DNA of 64,000 bases from Persicimonas caeni (lineage in GTDB: Bacteria > Myxococcota_A > Bradymonadia > Bradymonadales > Bradymonadaceae): NCBI RefSeq assembly GCF_006517175.1, contig NZ_CP041186.1, positions 2,569,001 through 2,633,000 on the forward strand. The letters run 5' to 3'. Of this stretch, positions 35,216-48,712 are shown in pieces; the first letter of the stretch is position 1; the number at the start of each line of letters is the position of its first letter. Made by a program: the position numbers and the translations under genes. The notes under the pieces are model-generated. The model saw only the letters and a list, made by a program, of their open reading frames with translations. It ran no database searches and had not been told where the DNA came from.

Positions 35216-35431
35216 TCGCTCGCCCCGATATAGTATTAGGGCAACCGGAGCCAAAGGTGACCGGTGCCAAGGAGCGTTCGAAAATGGGTCACGACAAAAA
35301 GCCGCGACTTCGCTTATGCTCGTTATTGACCGTCATTATCCGCAGAAAGAATAGAAATCTAACGCTCTGTGACTATACTACCGCAGGCGACATCATGTAG
35401 GTCCCGCGCCGATAATACCTGAGCCGAGCTT

Positions 35432-37459
<2,028 letters not shown>

Positions 37460-37478
37460 GCTGAGCACCTGAGCAGCT

Positions 37479-38498
37479 TCACACGAACCGACGCGTACCA
37501 CGCACCAGCCGCTCGTCGTCCTCACTTCGTTGATATTCGGGGTCGAGCAATATGTTGATGCGGTCCATGACCAACTCGGTCATCGCTTCGAATTTGTCGA
37601 CGTATTTCTCGGAGGCTTCGCGGGTAAAGGGGTGGTACGCCGCGTCGATCTGAAACTCGGCGAGCTCGGCATCGGGCATGAGCGCCTCGCCGATGCGATA
37701 GCGCACCTCCCCGCCGCGCGACAGCGGGTTGGCCCCGGGGTAGGCATCGTCGGAGCCGTTGCAGCCCACAGGCACCACAGGGGCCCCCAACCGAAGAGCC
37801 ATCTGCGCCAGCCCGGTGCGCCCCTTCGACAGTCGCGGAGAGCGAGTCCCCTCCGGAAAAACGAGCACGTTGCAGCCCAGGCGAAACGCCTGGACGTTCA
37901 GCCCGACGAACTCGTCGATCATCAACCGGAACAGTTCGATCTGGGCTTCGACGTAATTCTCCCGGCGCGGGTCGAAGTCGTAACCGAGCATGTCGCGCGG
38001 GGTCTCGAACAACTCGGTCACCTCCGCGTCGACGTCGCGCTCGACGGCCTCGGCGCGAAGTGTCGTCAGGTCGGTCTCGCCGCTGTCGATCGCCCCGCGA
38101 ATCAACCGGTAGGCCTCCTCCGAGGGCGGCCGCCCCAGGAACTCGACGGCGTCGGCGGTGATCAGGTAGCCGCGCGAGGGCACCGGGATCTGGTTGGCGG
38201 ACACCAACAACTTTCGCACGACCGTGTTCTGGTAGTACTTGCCTTTGACCCAGGTGCACAGCGACGGCCTGTCGTTGCGCAGAAGCCAGACGAAGAAGGG
38301 GATATAGTTGAACCGGTCGGTGTGATTCATCGCAAAGATCACCGACCGGTCCCAGGGTACGTTGTCTTCGCCCTCGACCTCGACCTTCGTGCGCGTGGGT
38401 GGAAACAGGTAGTTGGTGCGCGCAATCCCACCCAAGAATCGAATCGTCAGCGGATCGGCCGACAATTCGACGTTACGCATGACATCCAGGGTCAACAT
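37479..38498 (-). CDS. PlsC-like acyltransferase with altered HX4D motif
   Basis: This 339-aa protein belongs to the glycerophosphate/1-acyl-glycerol-3-phosphate acyltransferase superfamily. FPEGTRSPRLSKGRTG is the glycerol-phosphate-binding motif III, VPVGCNGSDDAYPG fits motif IV, and ANQIPVPSRG fits motif II. Motif I reads NHTDRFNYIPF, which places Asn instead of the usual catalytic Asp in HX4D; Asp stands two positions after the His, so the active site is either degenerate or shifted. It has a hydrophobic stretch but no clear membrane anchor. It is three bases downstream of the HIT gene, in one transcription unit with HIT and probably dtd. A role in phospholipid or lipid A acylation is possible, but activity is uncertain because of the altered motif. 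Confidence 0.88.
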   Translation of the reverse strand: MLTLDVMRNVELSADPLTIRFLGGIARTNYLFPPTRTKVEVEGEDNVPWDRSVIFAMNHTDRFNYIPFFVWLLRNDRPSLCTWVKGKYYQNTVVRKLLVSANQIPVPSRGYLITADAVEFLGRPPSEEAYRLIRGAIDSGETDLTTLRAEAVERDVDAEVTELFETPRDMLGYDFDPRRENYVEAQIELFRLMIDEFVGLNVQAFRLGCNVLVFPEGTRSPRLSKGRTGLAQMALRLGAPVVPVGCNGSDDAYPGANPLSRGGEVRYRIGEALMPDAELAEFQIDAAYHPFTREASEKYVDKFEAMTELVMDRINILLDPEYQRSEDDERLVRGTRRFV

Positions 38499-38501
38499 GA
38501 C

Positions 38502-38852
38502 TCACCCCGGAGGCCAGGAGAGGTCGCGGCCGCCGATGACGTGCAGGTGGATGTGGAAGACCGACTGGCCTACGCCCGCGCCAGTATTCAGCACCAGGCG
38601 AAAACCGTCCTCTTCGAGGCCCGCTTCCTTGGCGATGTCGCGCGCCCGCAACATCAGCTTGCCCAGCAACTCGGCCTGGTTCTCCTCGGCCTCCCACAGG
38701 CTGGCGATATGTTCCTTGGGGATGACCAAGATGTGGGTGGGCGCCGCCGGATTGATGTCGTTGAAGGCGTAGACGTCGTCATCCTCGTAGACTTTATCCG
38801 AGGGCATCTCGCCGTCGATGATCTTGCAGAAGATGTCTCTTTCGTCGCTCAT
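38502..38852 (-). CDS. HIT-family nucleotide hydrolase (HINT branch)
   Basis: This 116-aa protein has the HINT-family features: FCKIIDGEMPSDKVYEDDDV, the HILVIPKEHIASL strand and the histidine triad HIHLHVIGG, then a C-terminal LSWPPG. HINT enzymes hydrolyse adenosine phosphoramidates or aminoacyl-adenylates. GGAGAA precedes the ATG at 38852, and it sits between plsC and dtd with short gaps, so the three are likely co-transcribed. Confidence 0.95.
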   Translation of the reverse strand: MSDERDIFCKIIDGEMPSDKVYEDDDVYAFNDINPAAPTHILVIPKEHIASLWEAEENQAELLGKLMLRARDIAKEAGLEEDGFRLVLNTGAGVGQSVFHIHLHVIGGRDLSWPPG

Positions 38853-38873
38853 CGGTTCTCCTTTGCGTTCGAG

Positions 38874-39320
38874 TTATCGATCCCGGCTGTCGATCCAAAT
38901 CGTCACCGGCCCATCATTCACAAGCTCCACATCCATCATCGCCCCGAAGACGCCCGTCTCAACCTTGCGCACCTCCTCGGCCGCCCGGGCGACGAACGCC
39001 TCGTACATCTCGTCGGCCTCCTTGGCGCCCATCGCCCCGGTAAAACTGGGCCGGCGGCCCCGGCGGGTGTCGGCGTACAGCGTAAACTGGCTGACTACGA
39101 GCATCTCGCCGTCGATGTCCTTCAGCGACAGGTTCATCTTGCCGTCGTCGTCGGCAAAGATCCGCAGGTTGATCGTCTTGTCGAGCAGGTACTCGAGATC
39201 CTCGTCGGTGTCGCCCTCGCCTGCGCCCAAAAGGACGAGCAGGCCGCGACCGATCGCTCCGGTGATCTCACCGTCGACGGTGACCTGGGCTCGGGAGACT
39301 CGCTGCAAAAGTACGCGCAT
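38874..39320 (-). CDS. dtd: D-aminoacyl-tRNA deacylase
   Basis: This 148-aa homodimeric enzyme removes D-amino acids wrongly attached to tRNA. The family motifs are intact: [19 protein letters not shown] at the N-terminus, [20 protein letters not shown] with the SQFT pocket, and the C-terminal [12 protein letters not shown] with the cross-subunit GP(V)T motif. It is first in the cluster dtd-HIT-plsC on the minus strand, with 21 bp to the HIT gene. The quality-control role fits with the adjacent HINT-type hydrolase, which can act on aminoacyl-adenylates, but a functional link is only inferred. Confidence 0.97.
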   Translation of the reverse strand: MRVLLQRVSRAQVTVDGEITGAIGRGLLVLLGAGEGDTDEDLEYLLDKTINLRIFADDDGKMNLSLKDIDGEMLVVSQFTLYADTRRGRRPSFTGAMGAKEADEMYEAFVARAAEEVRKVETGVFGAMMDVELVNDGPVTIWIDSRDR

Positions 39321-39563
39321 GGGGGCCTCGTGTGGGGGATCGGGTGGTGCTGGAGGGTTTTGTAGCAAATGGCGGGGCATGTGCAAATAGTGGCTCGAGG
39401 CAGCATCTAGGCGGGGTCGCCGCGAAATCCGAAAAAAAATTGATCGTTTGCTCACCCGATCTAAGCTGGCCAGTCCGGGCACACCTGGTGCCCATCGAAT
39501 CACTGTTTGGATGTCCGCGCCCCCGGCTCGCCGAGACGCGGAAAAACTTGAATATATCTGTAG

Positions 39564-40262
39564 ATGACACGACACTGGTATCTAATCGACGACGACGGTT
39601 GCCGCAGGATTAACGTGAGCGAGAAGAGCTGGGACTTCTGGTCCGACTTTCGGTCGGGAGGAGACGCGAACGAGGCTTGGCCTGCGTTCACCCAGGCGGC
39701 GGTGTGCGCCGAGCTCGGCAAGGCCGTGGCGACCATCCGCGAGATCTCCGGCGAGCTCGACTACGACTACGAAGACGTCACGATGACCCCCGAGATGTGG
39801 GACGGCGGGCTGTGCCTGGCTACCGACGACGAGCTCACCCTGATGACCGAGCCGTCGGTCGAGCTCGACGAGCGCTTCGTCAACGCCGAGAGCGCCGAGA
39901 TGCTCCTCGAGCGCCTCGAGGTCGACGGCGCCTTCTTCGGCTACGACCCGGCCGCGGGCACCCTGATGCTCAGTGTCTTCTCCAACGGCACCCCCGATTT
40001 TCTGTGGGCCGACTCGCTGCAGCCCGGCCCCAGCCACGCGATCACCTTCCACGACGACGGCACCGCCACCCAGGAAGACCCGCGCAAATTCGCCTTGCGC
40101 CGCCTCGGCCAGCCCGAGACCAGCCCGTTCTTGGACCGCTACGCCTTCGTCGAAAACGAACTCGCCAAGCTCGGCTTGCAAGACGTGCAACCCGAACTCG
40201 AGCGACGCCCCATCGTGGCGGTGCTCAACCTGGAGCGTCGCCCGGGACGGAGCCTGGGCTGA
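39564..40262 (+). CDS. Hypothetical acidic protein
   Basis: This 232-aa protein ([20 protein letters not shown]) has no signal peptide, membrane helix or recognised domain. It is strongly acidic, with alternating hydrophobic and charged residues and segments such as [40 protein letters not shown] and [20 protein letters not shown]. These suggest a compact alpha/beta cytoplasmic protein. The ATG at 39564 follows an AT-rich stretch (gaaaaacttgaatatatctgtag), which suits a promoter, but a convincing ribosome-binding site is not present. It is transcribed opposite to the dtd cluster and followed by a long gene-free region. Function unknown. Confidence 0.6.
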   Translation: MTRHWYLIDDDGCRRINVSEKSWDFWSDFRSGGDANEAWPAFTQAAVCAELGKAVATIREISGELDYDYEDVTMTPEMWDGGLCLATDDELTLMTEPSVELDERFVNAESAEMLLERLEVDGAFFGYDPAAGTLMLSVFSNGTPDFLWADSLQPGPSHAITFHDDGTATQEDPRKFALRRLGQPETSPFLDRYAFVENELAKLGLQDVQPELERRPIVAVLNLERRPGRSLG

Positions 40263-40315
40263 TCGGACGCATTCGTGCACGCGGGGTTCGACAAATAGGA
40301 AGCGCGAAGGGCGCG

Positions 40316-40434
40316 AAAGACCCCGGCGGGCTCGCCCCGCCCGGTGAACCAGCCTGGGCAGCTACCGAAGCGCCCATCTGCCCCCAAAGACCCCGGCGGG
40401 CTCGCCCCGCCCGGTGAATCAGCCTGTGCAGCTA
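40316..40434. repeat. Two 49-bp direct repeats in a gene-free region
   Basis: Positions 40316-40364 and 40386-40434 are identical except for two bases (aaagaccccggcgggctcgc at the start, gcagcta at the end), with a period of 70 bp. The surrounding 40263-41281 (about 1 kb) has no credible gene: the frames present are short, have poor codon use and no ribosome-binding sites. Confidence 0.85.
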
Positions 40435-41175
40435 AAACCGGCCACCGACGCCCGTCATGACAACGTACCGGTGCGTCTACCGACGAAATTCGCCGGCATG
40501 GGCGCTGCGTGTTTGCTTGTGATTGCGATCGGCTAACGGGCTAAGCCCGCCCCGTTTTCGAGCCACCTCGGCCAGGTCACACGCAGGGCGCATGCCTGAC
40601 CCGACGCCACACCTTACGACTACAACGACGCCGCTGCGGCACTCCTCATGGCACAGGCCCATCTTCACGCCACGCCGCTACTTCCACTTCGACGCATCAA
40701 CAAACCCGCACCGGGCAAATCCGATAACTGCGCTCCGCCGCCAGGACGAAGCTACCGGCTCGGCCTCCGCCGAGCGCGTCGAAGAGGTACGGTCCAACAT
40801 CTCCTCGGAGATACGCTCGCTACGAAAGCTCTGTTTTGCGGATCGGGGAACCGTTCCGCCGCAGGCTGGGTTCTGCTCGACAACTCCGGACCGAGCCGAG
40901 GCGAGGGGATTCGGTGCAGATTCGGACGCCGTCTGACGCAGGCGATGTGCTGGTCGCGAAGCGACCGAATGCCCTTGGGGTGCGGAGCATCGTCGAGGAA
41001 AGACGGCGCCGAAGATGCACGAATCAACCGCCTTCGGCGACGGGAGTGAGTTGTCGAACAGAACCTTCTGAGCCCACCGGCTCAGCCACCCGGGGAGTGA
41101 GCCAAGGCCAAACTCCGACCCACCCGCCCGTTTGAAATTTGTGGGGAAATTCGTGGCCACGATACGTCCACCCCT

Positions 41176-41220
41176 CATTACGGTTTTCGGCAAAAAACAA
41201 AAATTGTTGCGTACTTTTTT
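41176..41220 (+). repeat. Direct repeat downstream of comEC (copy A)
   Basis: CATTACGGTTTTCGGCAAAA and GTTGCGTACTTTTTT match the copy at 43631-43676, in the same orientation, one on each side of comEC. Confidence 0.7.
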
Positions 41221-41281
41221 CAAGATCGGCCCGTGGTGGGGTGCATAAGGGGAATCTCTCTAATCGCCGGGGTCGCCCCAA

Positions 41282-43570
41282 TCACGGCCGAACGGTCCTC
41301 ACCTCCAGCCTCCCGCCCGCCCCGATCACAACGCGCACCAACCCGCGGTGCGCCGTCTCCAGCACATCGATCCCTCGACGCCGGTAGCGCGCCAATACCT
41401 GCGCGTGCGGGTGGCCGAACCGGCTGAACCGCCCCGCCGACACGACCGCGACTGCGGGGCGGACGGCGTCCAAAAACGGCGCGCTGCTCGAGGTCCGCGA
41501 GCCGTGATGGGGCACCTTGAGCACGGTGGCCTCGACCGGCCGATGGTCGACGAGCCAGCGCTCGGCGCCGCGCTCGACGTCGCCGGGTAGCAGCACGCCG
41601 GCCGGGCCGCGCGCGATCCGGGTGACCAAGCTGGCGTCGTTTTGCGACCGGCCGGTGACCTGCGGCCGCACGATGTCGATCGTCACGCCGCCGAAGGTGC
41701 GCCTGAGCTCGCTGTCGAGCGCGTGCAGCTTCGCGCCCGTCCGTCCGGCGCGGCCGACGAGCTCGCGCAGGCTATCTTGTCGCTCGCGGGCGTCGAAGAC
41801 GAGGTGGCGCGGGCGCATCTGCTCGACGACCGCAAAGAGCCCGCCCAGGTGATCGGTGTCGGCGTGGGTGACAATCACCCAGTCGAGCTGCCGAACGCCC
41901 AGCCTGCGCAAATACGGCACCACCACGAACCGGCCCGGGTCACGCCCCAGCCTGCTGCCGCCGGCATCGACGAGCATGGTCGTTCCGTCGGGGAACCCGA
42001 CGAACGTCGCGTCGCCCTGCCCCACCGGGATGAAGTGGACATCGAGCGAGTCGTCTTGTCCGATCGCCGGTCGAAACAGCCCCACGGCCAGCCCGAGCGC
42101 GATCATCGCCGCGGCGCAGGCGAGCCGCCGCGGCGTCCATCGGCTGGTCACCGCCACGAGCGCGCCCATCGCCAAGCAAACGGTCGCCCACAGGGGCGTC
42201 GCGCCGGTCACCCACTGCGCGCCGGGAAGCGCCGCGACCCATGTGAGCACGCCGCCCAGAGCCAAGAGCACACCGGTGGTCAACTCGACGATCATGAGAC
42301 CGACCGGCTCGACGACAATCGAGCTCAGCGCCCCCACGGCGAGCAGGGGAAAGACGATCGCGCTGACCAACGGAGTGACGATCAGGTTGACCACAAGCCC
42401 GCTCGTGGCCACCTCCCCGAAGTGCGCGGCCACGCTGGGCCAGGTCGCCACCGTCGCGCTCGTCGACACGCCCACGAAGAGGCCGACGCGGCGAAGCTGT
42501 CGTCTCGCCCACGGCTCGGGTTCGGCGAAGGGATCCTCGGGGGCGTCGAGGATGGGCGGGCGAAATCGCAAGAAGAGCAAAATGCCGAGCGTCGCCGAGA
42601 AGCTCAACTGGAAGCCCAGATCGATGACCACCGCCGGATTATGGGCGATCAGGCCGAGCGCGGCCGCCGCCAGAGCGTGCAGCGGACACAGAGGACGCAT
42701 CAAGACAAGCGCCGTGACGCCCACGGCCACCATTACCCACGCACGCACCGCCGACACCGGCGCACCGATGGCCAAGACGTAGACGCCGAGCAGGAGTACC
42801 ACGGCCCCGCCGCACGCTCGGCGGCGCCCGAATCGAAGCAGCACCCACTCGAAACGATTGACGACCACCGAGCAGGTCCACCACAGGAGCGCGGCCAATA
42901 CGCCCAGGTGCAGCCCGGAGATCGCCAACAGGTGGGCCGTGCCGGTGTAGCGAAATGGGGCGACCGTCGCGGGCTGCAAGAAGGCGCGGTTGCCCGTGGT
43001 CAGCGCGACGGCGAGCGCAGCCTGTTGGTCTTCGCCCTGCTCTTCGATGCCCCCGAGTCCCTCGAGAAGTCGGCGCTCGAAGCGCGCTCGCCCCTTGGCG
43101 AGGGTGCGTTCGACCCACACGATGGGTCCGATGCGGCTTCCCACGATTGCGACCGGCTCGACGGCGGTCGCCCGCGCGTCGACGCCGCGAGAGGCCATCG
43201 CCTCGCGAAGCGATCTTTGCCCGGGAAATGCGCGCCCCGGATAGTTTTCCACGCGCGCGAACACCTCGATGCGATCGCCCGGCCAGGCCGGGGCCTCGTG
43301 AGCGTCGAGGTGATCCGCGGGCACGAAGAGGCGCACATGCGGCGGCTCGGCATAGCGACGGTCGTCGAGCGCGTCGAGGCTCACCTCCAAGCTCCAGCCG
43401 CGCGGCGACCGGCGGCCGATGCCCGCCACGGTGCCGTGCATGACTCCGCGCACGCGCTCCTCTGCGAGCGCCGAGAGTTGTGGAGTGGGGGCGAATAGCT
43501 GGACGCCGATCGCCGCAAAGGCGAGCGCGACCAGACAGACGGCGAGCAGCGGCTGTTTTAGCAGATCCAT
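41282..43570 (-). CDS. comEC: ComEC/Rec2-family DNA uptake channel protein
   Basis: This 762-aa inner-membrane protein forms the channel that passes single-stranded DNA into the cytoplasm during natural transformation. The N-terminal OB-fold-like part (GVMHGTVAGIGRRSPRG, RLFVPADHLDA) is followed by the Competence domain with many helices and the signature TGTAHLLAISGLHLGVLAAL, GAPVSAVRAWVMV and DLGFQLSFSATLGILLF. The C-terminal metallo-beta-lactamase domain has the HxDxDH motif VTHADTDHLGG, the DAGG strand and VPHHGSRTSS, so its nuclease-like active site looks complete. Start is ATG at 43570. It is transcribed away from the candidate oriC, and copies of a 45-bp repeat flank it. No other com gene was seen, but this suggests transformability. 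Confidence 0.94.
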   Translation of the reverse strand: MDLLKQPLLAVCLVALAFAAIGVQLFAPTPQLSALAEERVRGVMHGTVAGIGRRSPRGWSLEVSLDALDDRRYAEPPHVRLFVPADHLDAHEAPAWPGDRIEVFARVENYPGRAFPGQRSLREAMASRGVDARATAVEPVAIVGSRIGPIVWVERTLAKGRARFERRLLEGLGGIEEQGEDQQAALAVALTTGNRAFLQPATVAPFRYTGTAHLLAISGLHLGVLAALLWWTCSVVVNRFEWVLLRFGRRRACGGAVVLLLGVYVLAIGAPVSAVRAWVMVAVGVTALVLMRPLCPLHALAAAALGLIAHNPAVVIDLGFQLSFSATLGILLFLRFRPPILDAPEDPFAEPEPWARRQLRRVGLFVGVSTSATVATWPSVAAHFGEVATSGLVVNLIVTPLVSAIVFPLLAVGALSSIVVEPVGLMIVELTTGVLLALGGVLTWVAALPGAQWVTGATPLWATVCLAMGALVAVTSRWTPRRLACAAAMIALGLAVGLFRPAIGQDDSLDVHFIPVGQGDATFVGFPDGTTMLVDAGGSRLGRDPGRFVVVPYLRRLGVRQLDWVIVTHADTDHLGGLFAVVEQMRPRHLVFDARERQDSLRELVGRAGRTGAKLHALDSELRRTFGGVTIDIVRPQVTGRSQNDASLVTRIARGPAGVLLPGDVERGAERWLVDHRPVEATVLKVPHHGSRTSSSAPFLDAVRPAVAVVSAGRFSRFGHPHAQVLARYRRRGIDVLETAHRGLVRVVIGAGGRLEVRTVRP

Positions 43571-43630
43571 GGCCGATCGTTGGCAACGAGAGCATTGACA
43601 CCATCAGGGGGCATCCTTATAACCGGCCCC

Positions 43631-43676
43631 CATTTTGGTTATCGGCAAAAAGACCTCGATCGTTGCGTACTTTTTT
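43631..43676 (+). repeat. Direct repeat upstream of comEC (copy B)
   Basis: CATTTTGGTTATCGGCAAAA and GTTGCGTACTTTTTT parallel the copy at 41176-41220. It sits 60 bp upstream of the comEC start. Confidence 0.7.
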
Positions 43677-43745
43677 GTAAAAAGGCGGCGCGATCGTGGC
43701 TCGTACGCCCCACCAGAGTCCTGTTTTCGCTGCGATTTGCGGGTG

Positions 43746-44027
43746 TTTTCCACCGCCGCAGGCGAGGTTTTCCACAACCCGGTCGAAGTTTTCCACAGGC
43801 GTGTGGAGACCGTCTCAAAGGGGGCACCCGAACGTCACACTCGCCCCAAACCACCGTATCCCGGCGTAAACACACGCCTTTTCGCCACCCTGGCGCGCGA
43901 TCGGTCGAGTATTTGTGGAGAATTTGGGTCTGCGTAGGTGTTGGCTGTGGACAGCCTGTGGAAAACTTGTGGGTAAATATGTGGTTTTTCCCAACAGGCC
44001 TGTGGAAAAGCCGGTGAGTTTTTCACA
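43746..44027. other. Cluster of DnaA-box-like sequences, candidate oriC
   Basis: Exact TTTTCCACA occurs at 43768-43776 and 43789-43797, and its reverse complement at 43957-43965 and 44001-44009. One-mismatch or weaker copies lie at 43746 (TTTTCCACC), 43802 (TGTGGAGAC), 43914 (TGTGGAGAA), 43946 (TGTGGACAG), 43968 (TGTGGGTAA, i.e. TTACCCACA), 43980 (TGTGGTTTT) and 44019 (TTTTTCACA). TTTTCCACA is one base from the E. coli DnaA box TTATCCACA. The 677-bp spacer (43571-44247) carries no gene; comEC runs left and secA runs right, as expected around an origin. A TTTTTTTT run at 44047 gives local AT richness. No dnaA gene is nearby, so origin function is inferred. Confidence 0.55.
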
Positions 44028-44247
44028 GAACGTGACCCGACGCTGTGTTTTTTTGTCCGACGGTCGCGTATCGAATAGTCCAAGCCCGACGGAATTCGGC
44101 CCCCCGGATTCCTGTTTATGCGCACGAGACTTGCGCACACCCTGTCATGCCTCTATGAATCAGCACGCGGTGAGACAGGCTTGATCGGGACGCCCATTGT
44201 GGAGCGTCCGCCAAGAATTAGAAGTCGCTACACAGGTTTGCGATCCC

Positions 44248-47118
<2,871 letters not shown>

Positions 47119-47142
47119 CTCAGCAGGTCTACGAGGTAGACG

Positions 47143-47499
47143 TTGCGTATCTTCGTCGAAAAACTCCACTTCGTCGGCTATCACGGTGTCTATGAAGAAG
47201 AACGCCGTGATGGCCGACGCTTTCGGGTCGATCTGGCCGTCGAAGTGGCCCAACCCGAGGGCGCCTCGAGCGACGAACTCGACCACACCGTCGACTACCG
47301 CGGCTTGGCCGAGGTGGTTCTGTCGGTGGGCGAAGGTGAGAGCTACAAACTCATCGAGCGTATGGGCGATGAAATCCTGACTCGCCTCTTCGACCGCTTC
47401 CCGGCGGTGCACAGCGCCGATCTGACCATCCGAAAATACGCCACCGGCGTCCCCGGCGCCCCAGAATGCGTCGGCATCGAAATACAACGCACACGCTGA
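47143..47499 (+). CDS. folB: Dihydroneopterin aldolase
   Basis: This 118-aa enzyme of folate synthesis converts 7,8-dihydroneopterin to 6-hydroxymethyl-7,8-dihydropterin. LHFVGYHGVYEEERRDGRRF has the substrate-binding Tyr and Glu; HTVDYRGLAEVVLS and LIERMGDEILTRL, and RKYATGVPGAP with the catalytic Lys, complete the fold. The start is TTG at 47143 with GAGGT eight bases before; no ATG suits. It begins 24 bp after secA, so it is probably co-transcribed. After the stop, a run of CCCCT repeats (taaacccctcaacccctagc) precedes the M50 gene. Confidence 0.93.
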   Translation: MRIFVEKLHFVGYHGVYEEERRDGRRFRVDLAVEVAQPEGASSDELDHTVDYRGLAEVVLSVGEGESYKLIERMGDEILTRLFDRFPAVHSADLTIRKYATGVPGAPECVGIEIQRTR

Positions 47500-47583
47500 G
47501 GGGTTTCAAACTGCAGCAACGCAGTTGCAGTAACGCAGTCTCCAAACCCCTAAACCCCTCAACCCCTAGCCCCTCAAGAACCG

Positions 47584-48573
47584 ATGTTTGAGCGCAGCGG
47601 ATACCACTTCTTTACCTTCCGCGGCATCGATGTCGCCGTCAGCCCCTGGTACATGTTGCTGATGGCCTTCTTTGCCTTCGGCGGGCTGCTTCGCGCCGGC
47701 GGCGGCGCCAGCGGAGCCGAATTGCAGTACGGCCTCTTGTTGGTCATCGGGGTGACGGTGTCACTGCTGATCCACGAGTTCGGCCACGCCTTCGTCAGCA
47801 AGTATTACGGGCTGCGCCCGAGCATCTTGCTGCACGGATTCGGCGGGTTGTGCGCCCACGAGCCGGCCGACAGCGACGGAAAGGACGCGTTCATTGTCTT
47901 TGCCGGCCCCGGCATCGAGCTCGTCTTCGGCGGCCTGTGCGCCGTGTTCGGCTGGTTCGTCCTGCCGCAACTCGGACTGAGCCCGCCGGTCTACTCGGTG
48001 CTGGCCGACTTCACCAATATCCTGATCTGGTTCAACATCGTCTGGGGCGCACTCAACCTGCTGTTGCCCATCTGGCCGCTCGATGGCGGCCAACTCTTCC
48101 ACCTACTGCTTCGCCGCTTCATGCCCGAGGCGCGCGCCCAGGAGTTGGCGCTCAAGGTGAGCATCTTCGTGCTCATCCCAGTGGGGATCATCGGGTTCAT
48201 GTACCTGAAGAGCTTCTTCGTGGCGCTGCTGGCATTCTTCCTGTTGATGAACAACATCAACGCCCTCAAGGCCGGCCAACAACTCGTCGCGCGCCAGGCC
48301 AAGGTCCGCGCGAGCGACTTCCAGCAAGAGTTGTTCGAAGAGGCCGAGGCGGCCTTGGCCGACGGCGACGTGCGCGAAGCCTATCGGCTGTGCCACCAGC
48401 TTCGCTCCACCGGCGACATGCCGGCCAAGATGCTCGATCGCGTCTGGGAGATCCTGACGGTGACCGCCGTCGAGATGGAGCGGTTTGACGAGGCCAAGTC
48501 TTACGCCAAACGCGCCCCCGACACCGCCGCGGTCAAACAAGCACGCGCTCGCCTCGAGACGCAGACCGCCTGA
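47584..48573 (+). CDS. Site-2 protease family protein (M50, rhomboid-like membrane protease)
   Basis: This 329-aa membrane metalloprotease has HEFGH (His 64, Glu 65, His 68) in the first helix cluster (LLIHEFGHAFVSKYYG) and the second metal ligand Asp in NLLLPIWPLDGGQL. Membrane helices lie near 25-40, 50-72, 95-125 and 135-215. A cytoplasmic C-terminal helical tail (SDFQQELFEEAEAALADGDV and similar) extends to the end and contains TPR-like features (AYRLCHQLRSTGDMPAKMLD). Site-2 proteases cut membrane-bound regulators inside the membrane; the substrate is unknown. It is third after secA and folB on the same strand, with an 84-bp gap. Confidence 0.9.
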   Translation: MFERSGYHFFTFRGIDVAVSPWYMLLMAFFAFGGLLRAGGGASGAELQYGLLLVIGVTVSLLIHEFGHAFVSKYYGLRPSILLHGFGGLCAHEPADSDGKDAFIVFAGPGIELVFGGLCAVFGWFVLPQLGLSPPVYSVLADFTNILIWFNIVWGALNLLLPIWPLDGGQLFHLLLRRFMPEARAQELALKVSIFVLIPVGIIGFMYLKSFFVALLAFFLLMNNINALKAGQQLVARQAKVRASDFQQELFEEAEAALADGDVREAYRLCHQLRSTGDMPAKMLDRVWEILTVTAVEMERFDEAKSYAKRAPDTAAVKQARARLETQTA

Positions 48574-48712
48574 GGCGGCCCACCACCGCCGAGGTCCTCC
48601 AGATTCGGCTGAAATCCGACAGTTCCCGCTTGGCGACGCCGCCTCGCTCCTTAGGTTTGTTTCACCGGGGTACGCGCTTTCTTCACGCTTTGACGGGGTC
48701 GGGGGAGGATCC

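Noticed and set aside
40477-41049. Several 60-180-codon frames in the gene-free region
   Set aside because: Arg/Ser/Pro-rich translations, no ribosome-binding sites and overlapping on both strands; no recognisable family.
47521-47580. Telomere-like cccctaaaccc repeats
   Set aside because: Only three or four imperfect copies in a short intergenic gap of a bacterial chromosome; probably a weak hairpin with the upstream ggggttt.
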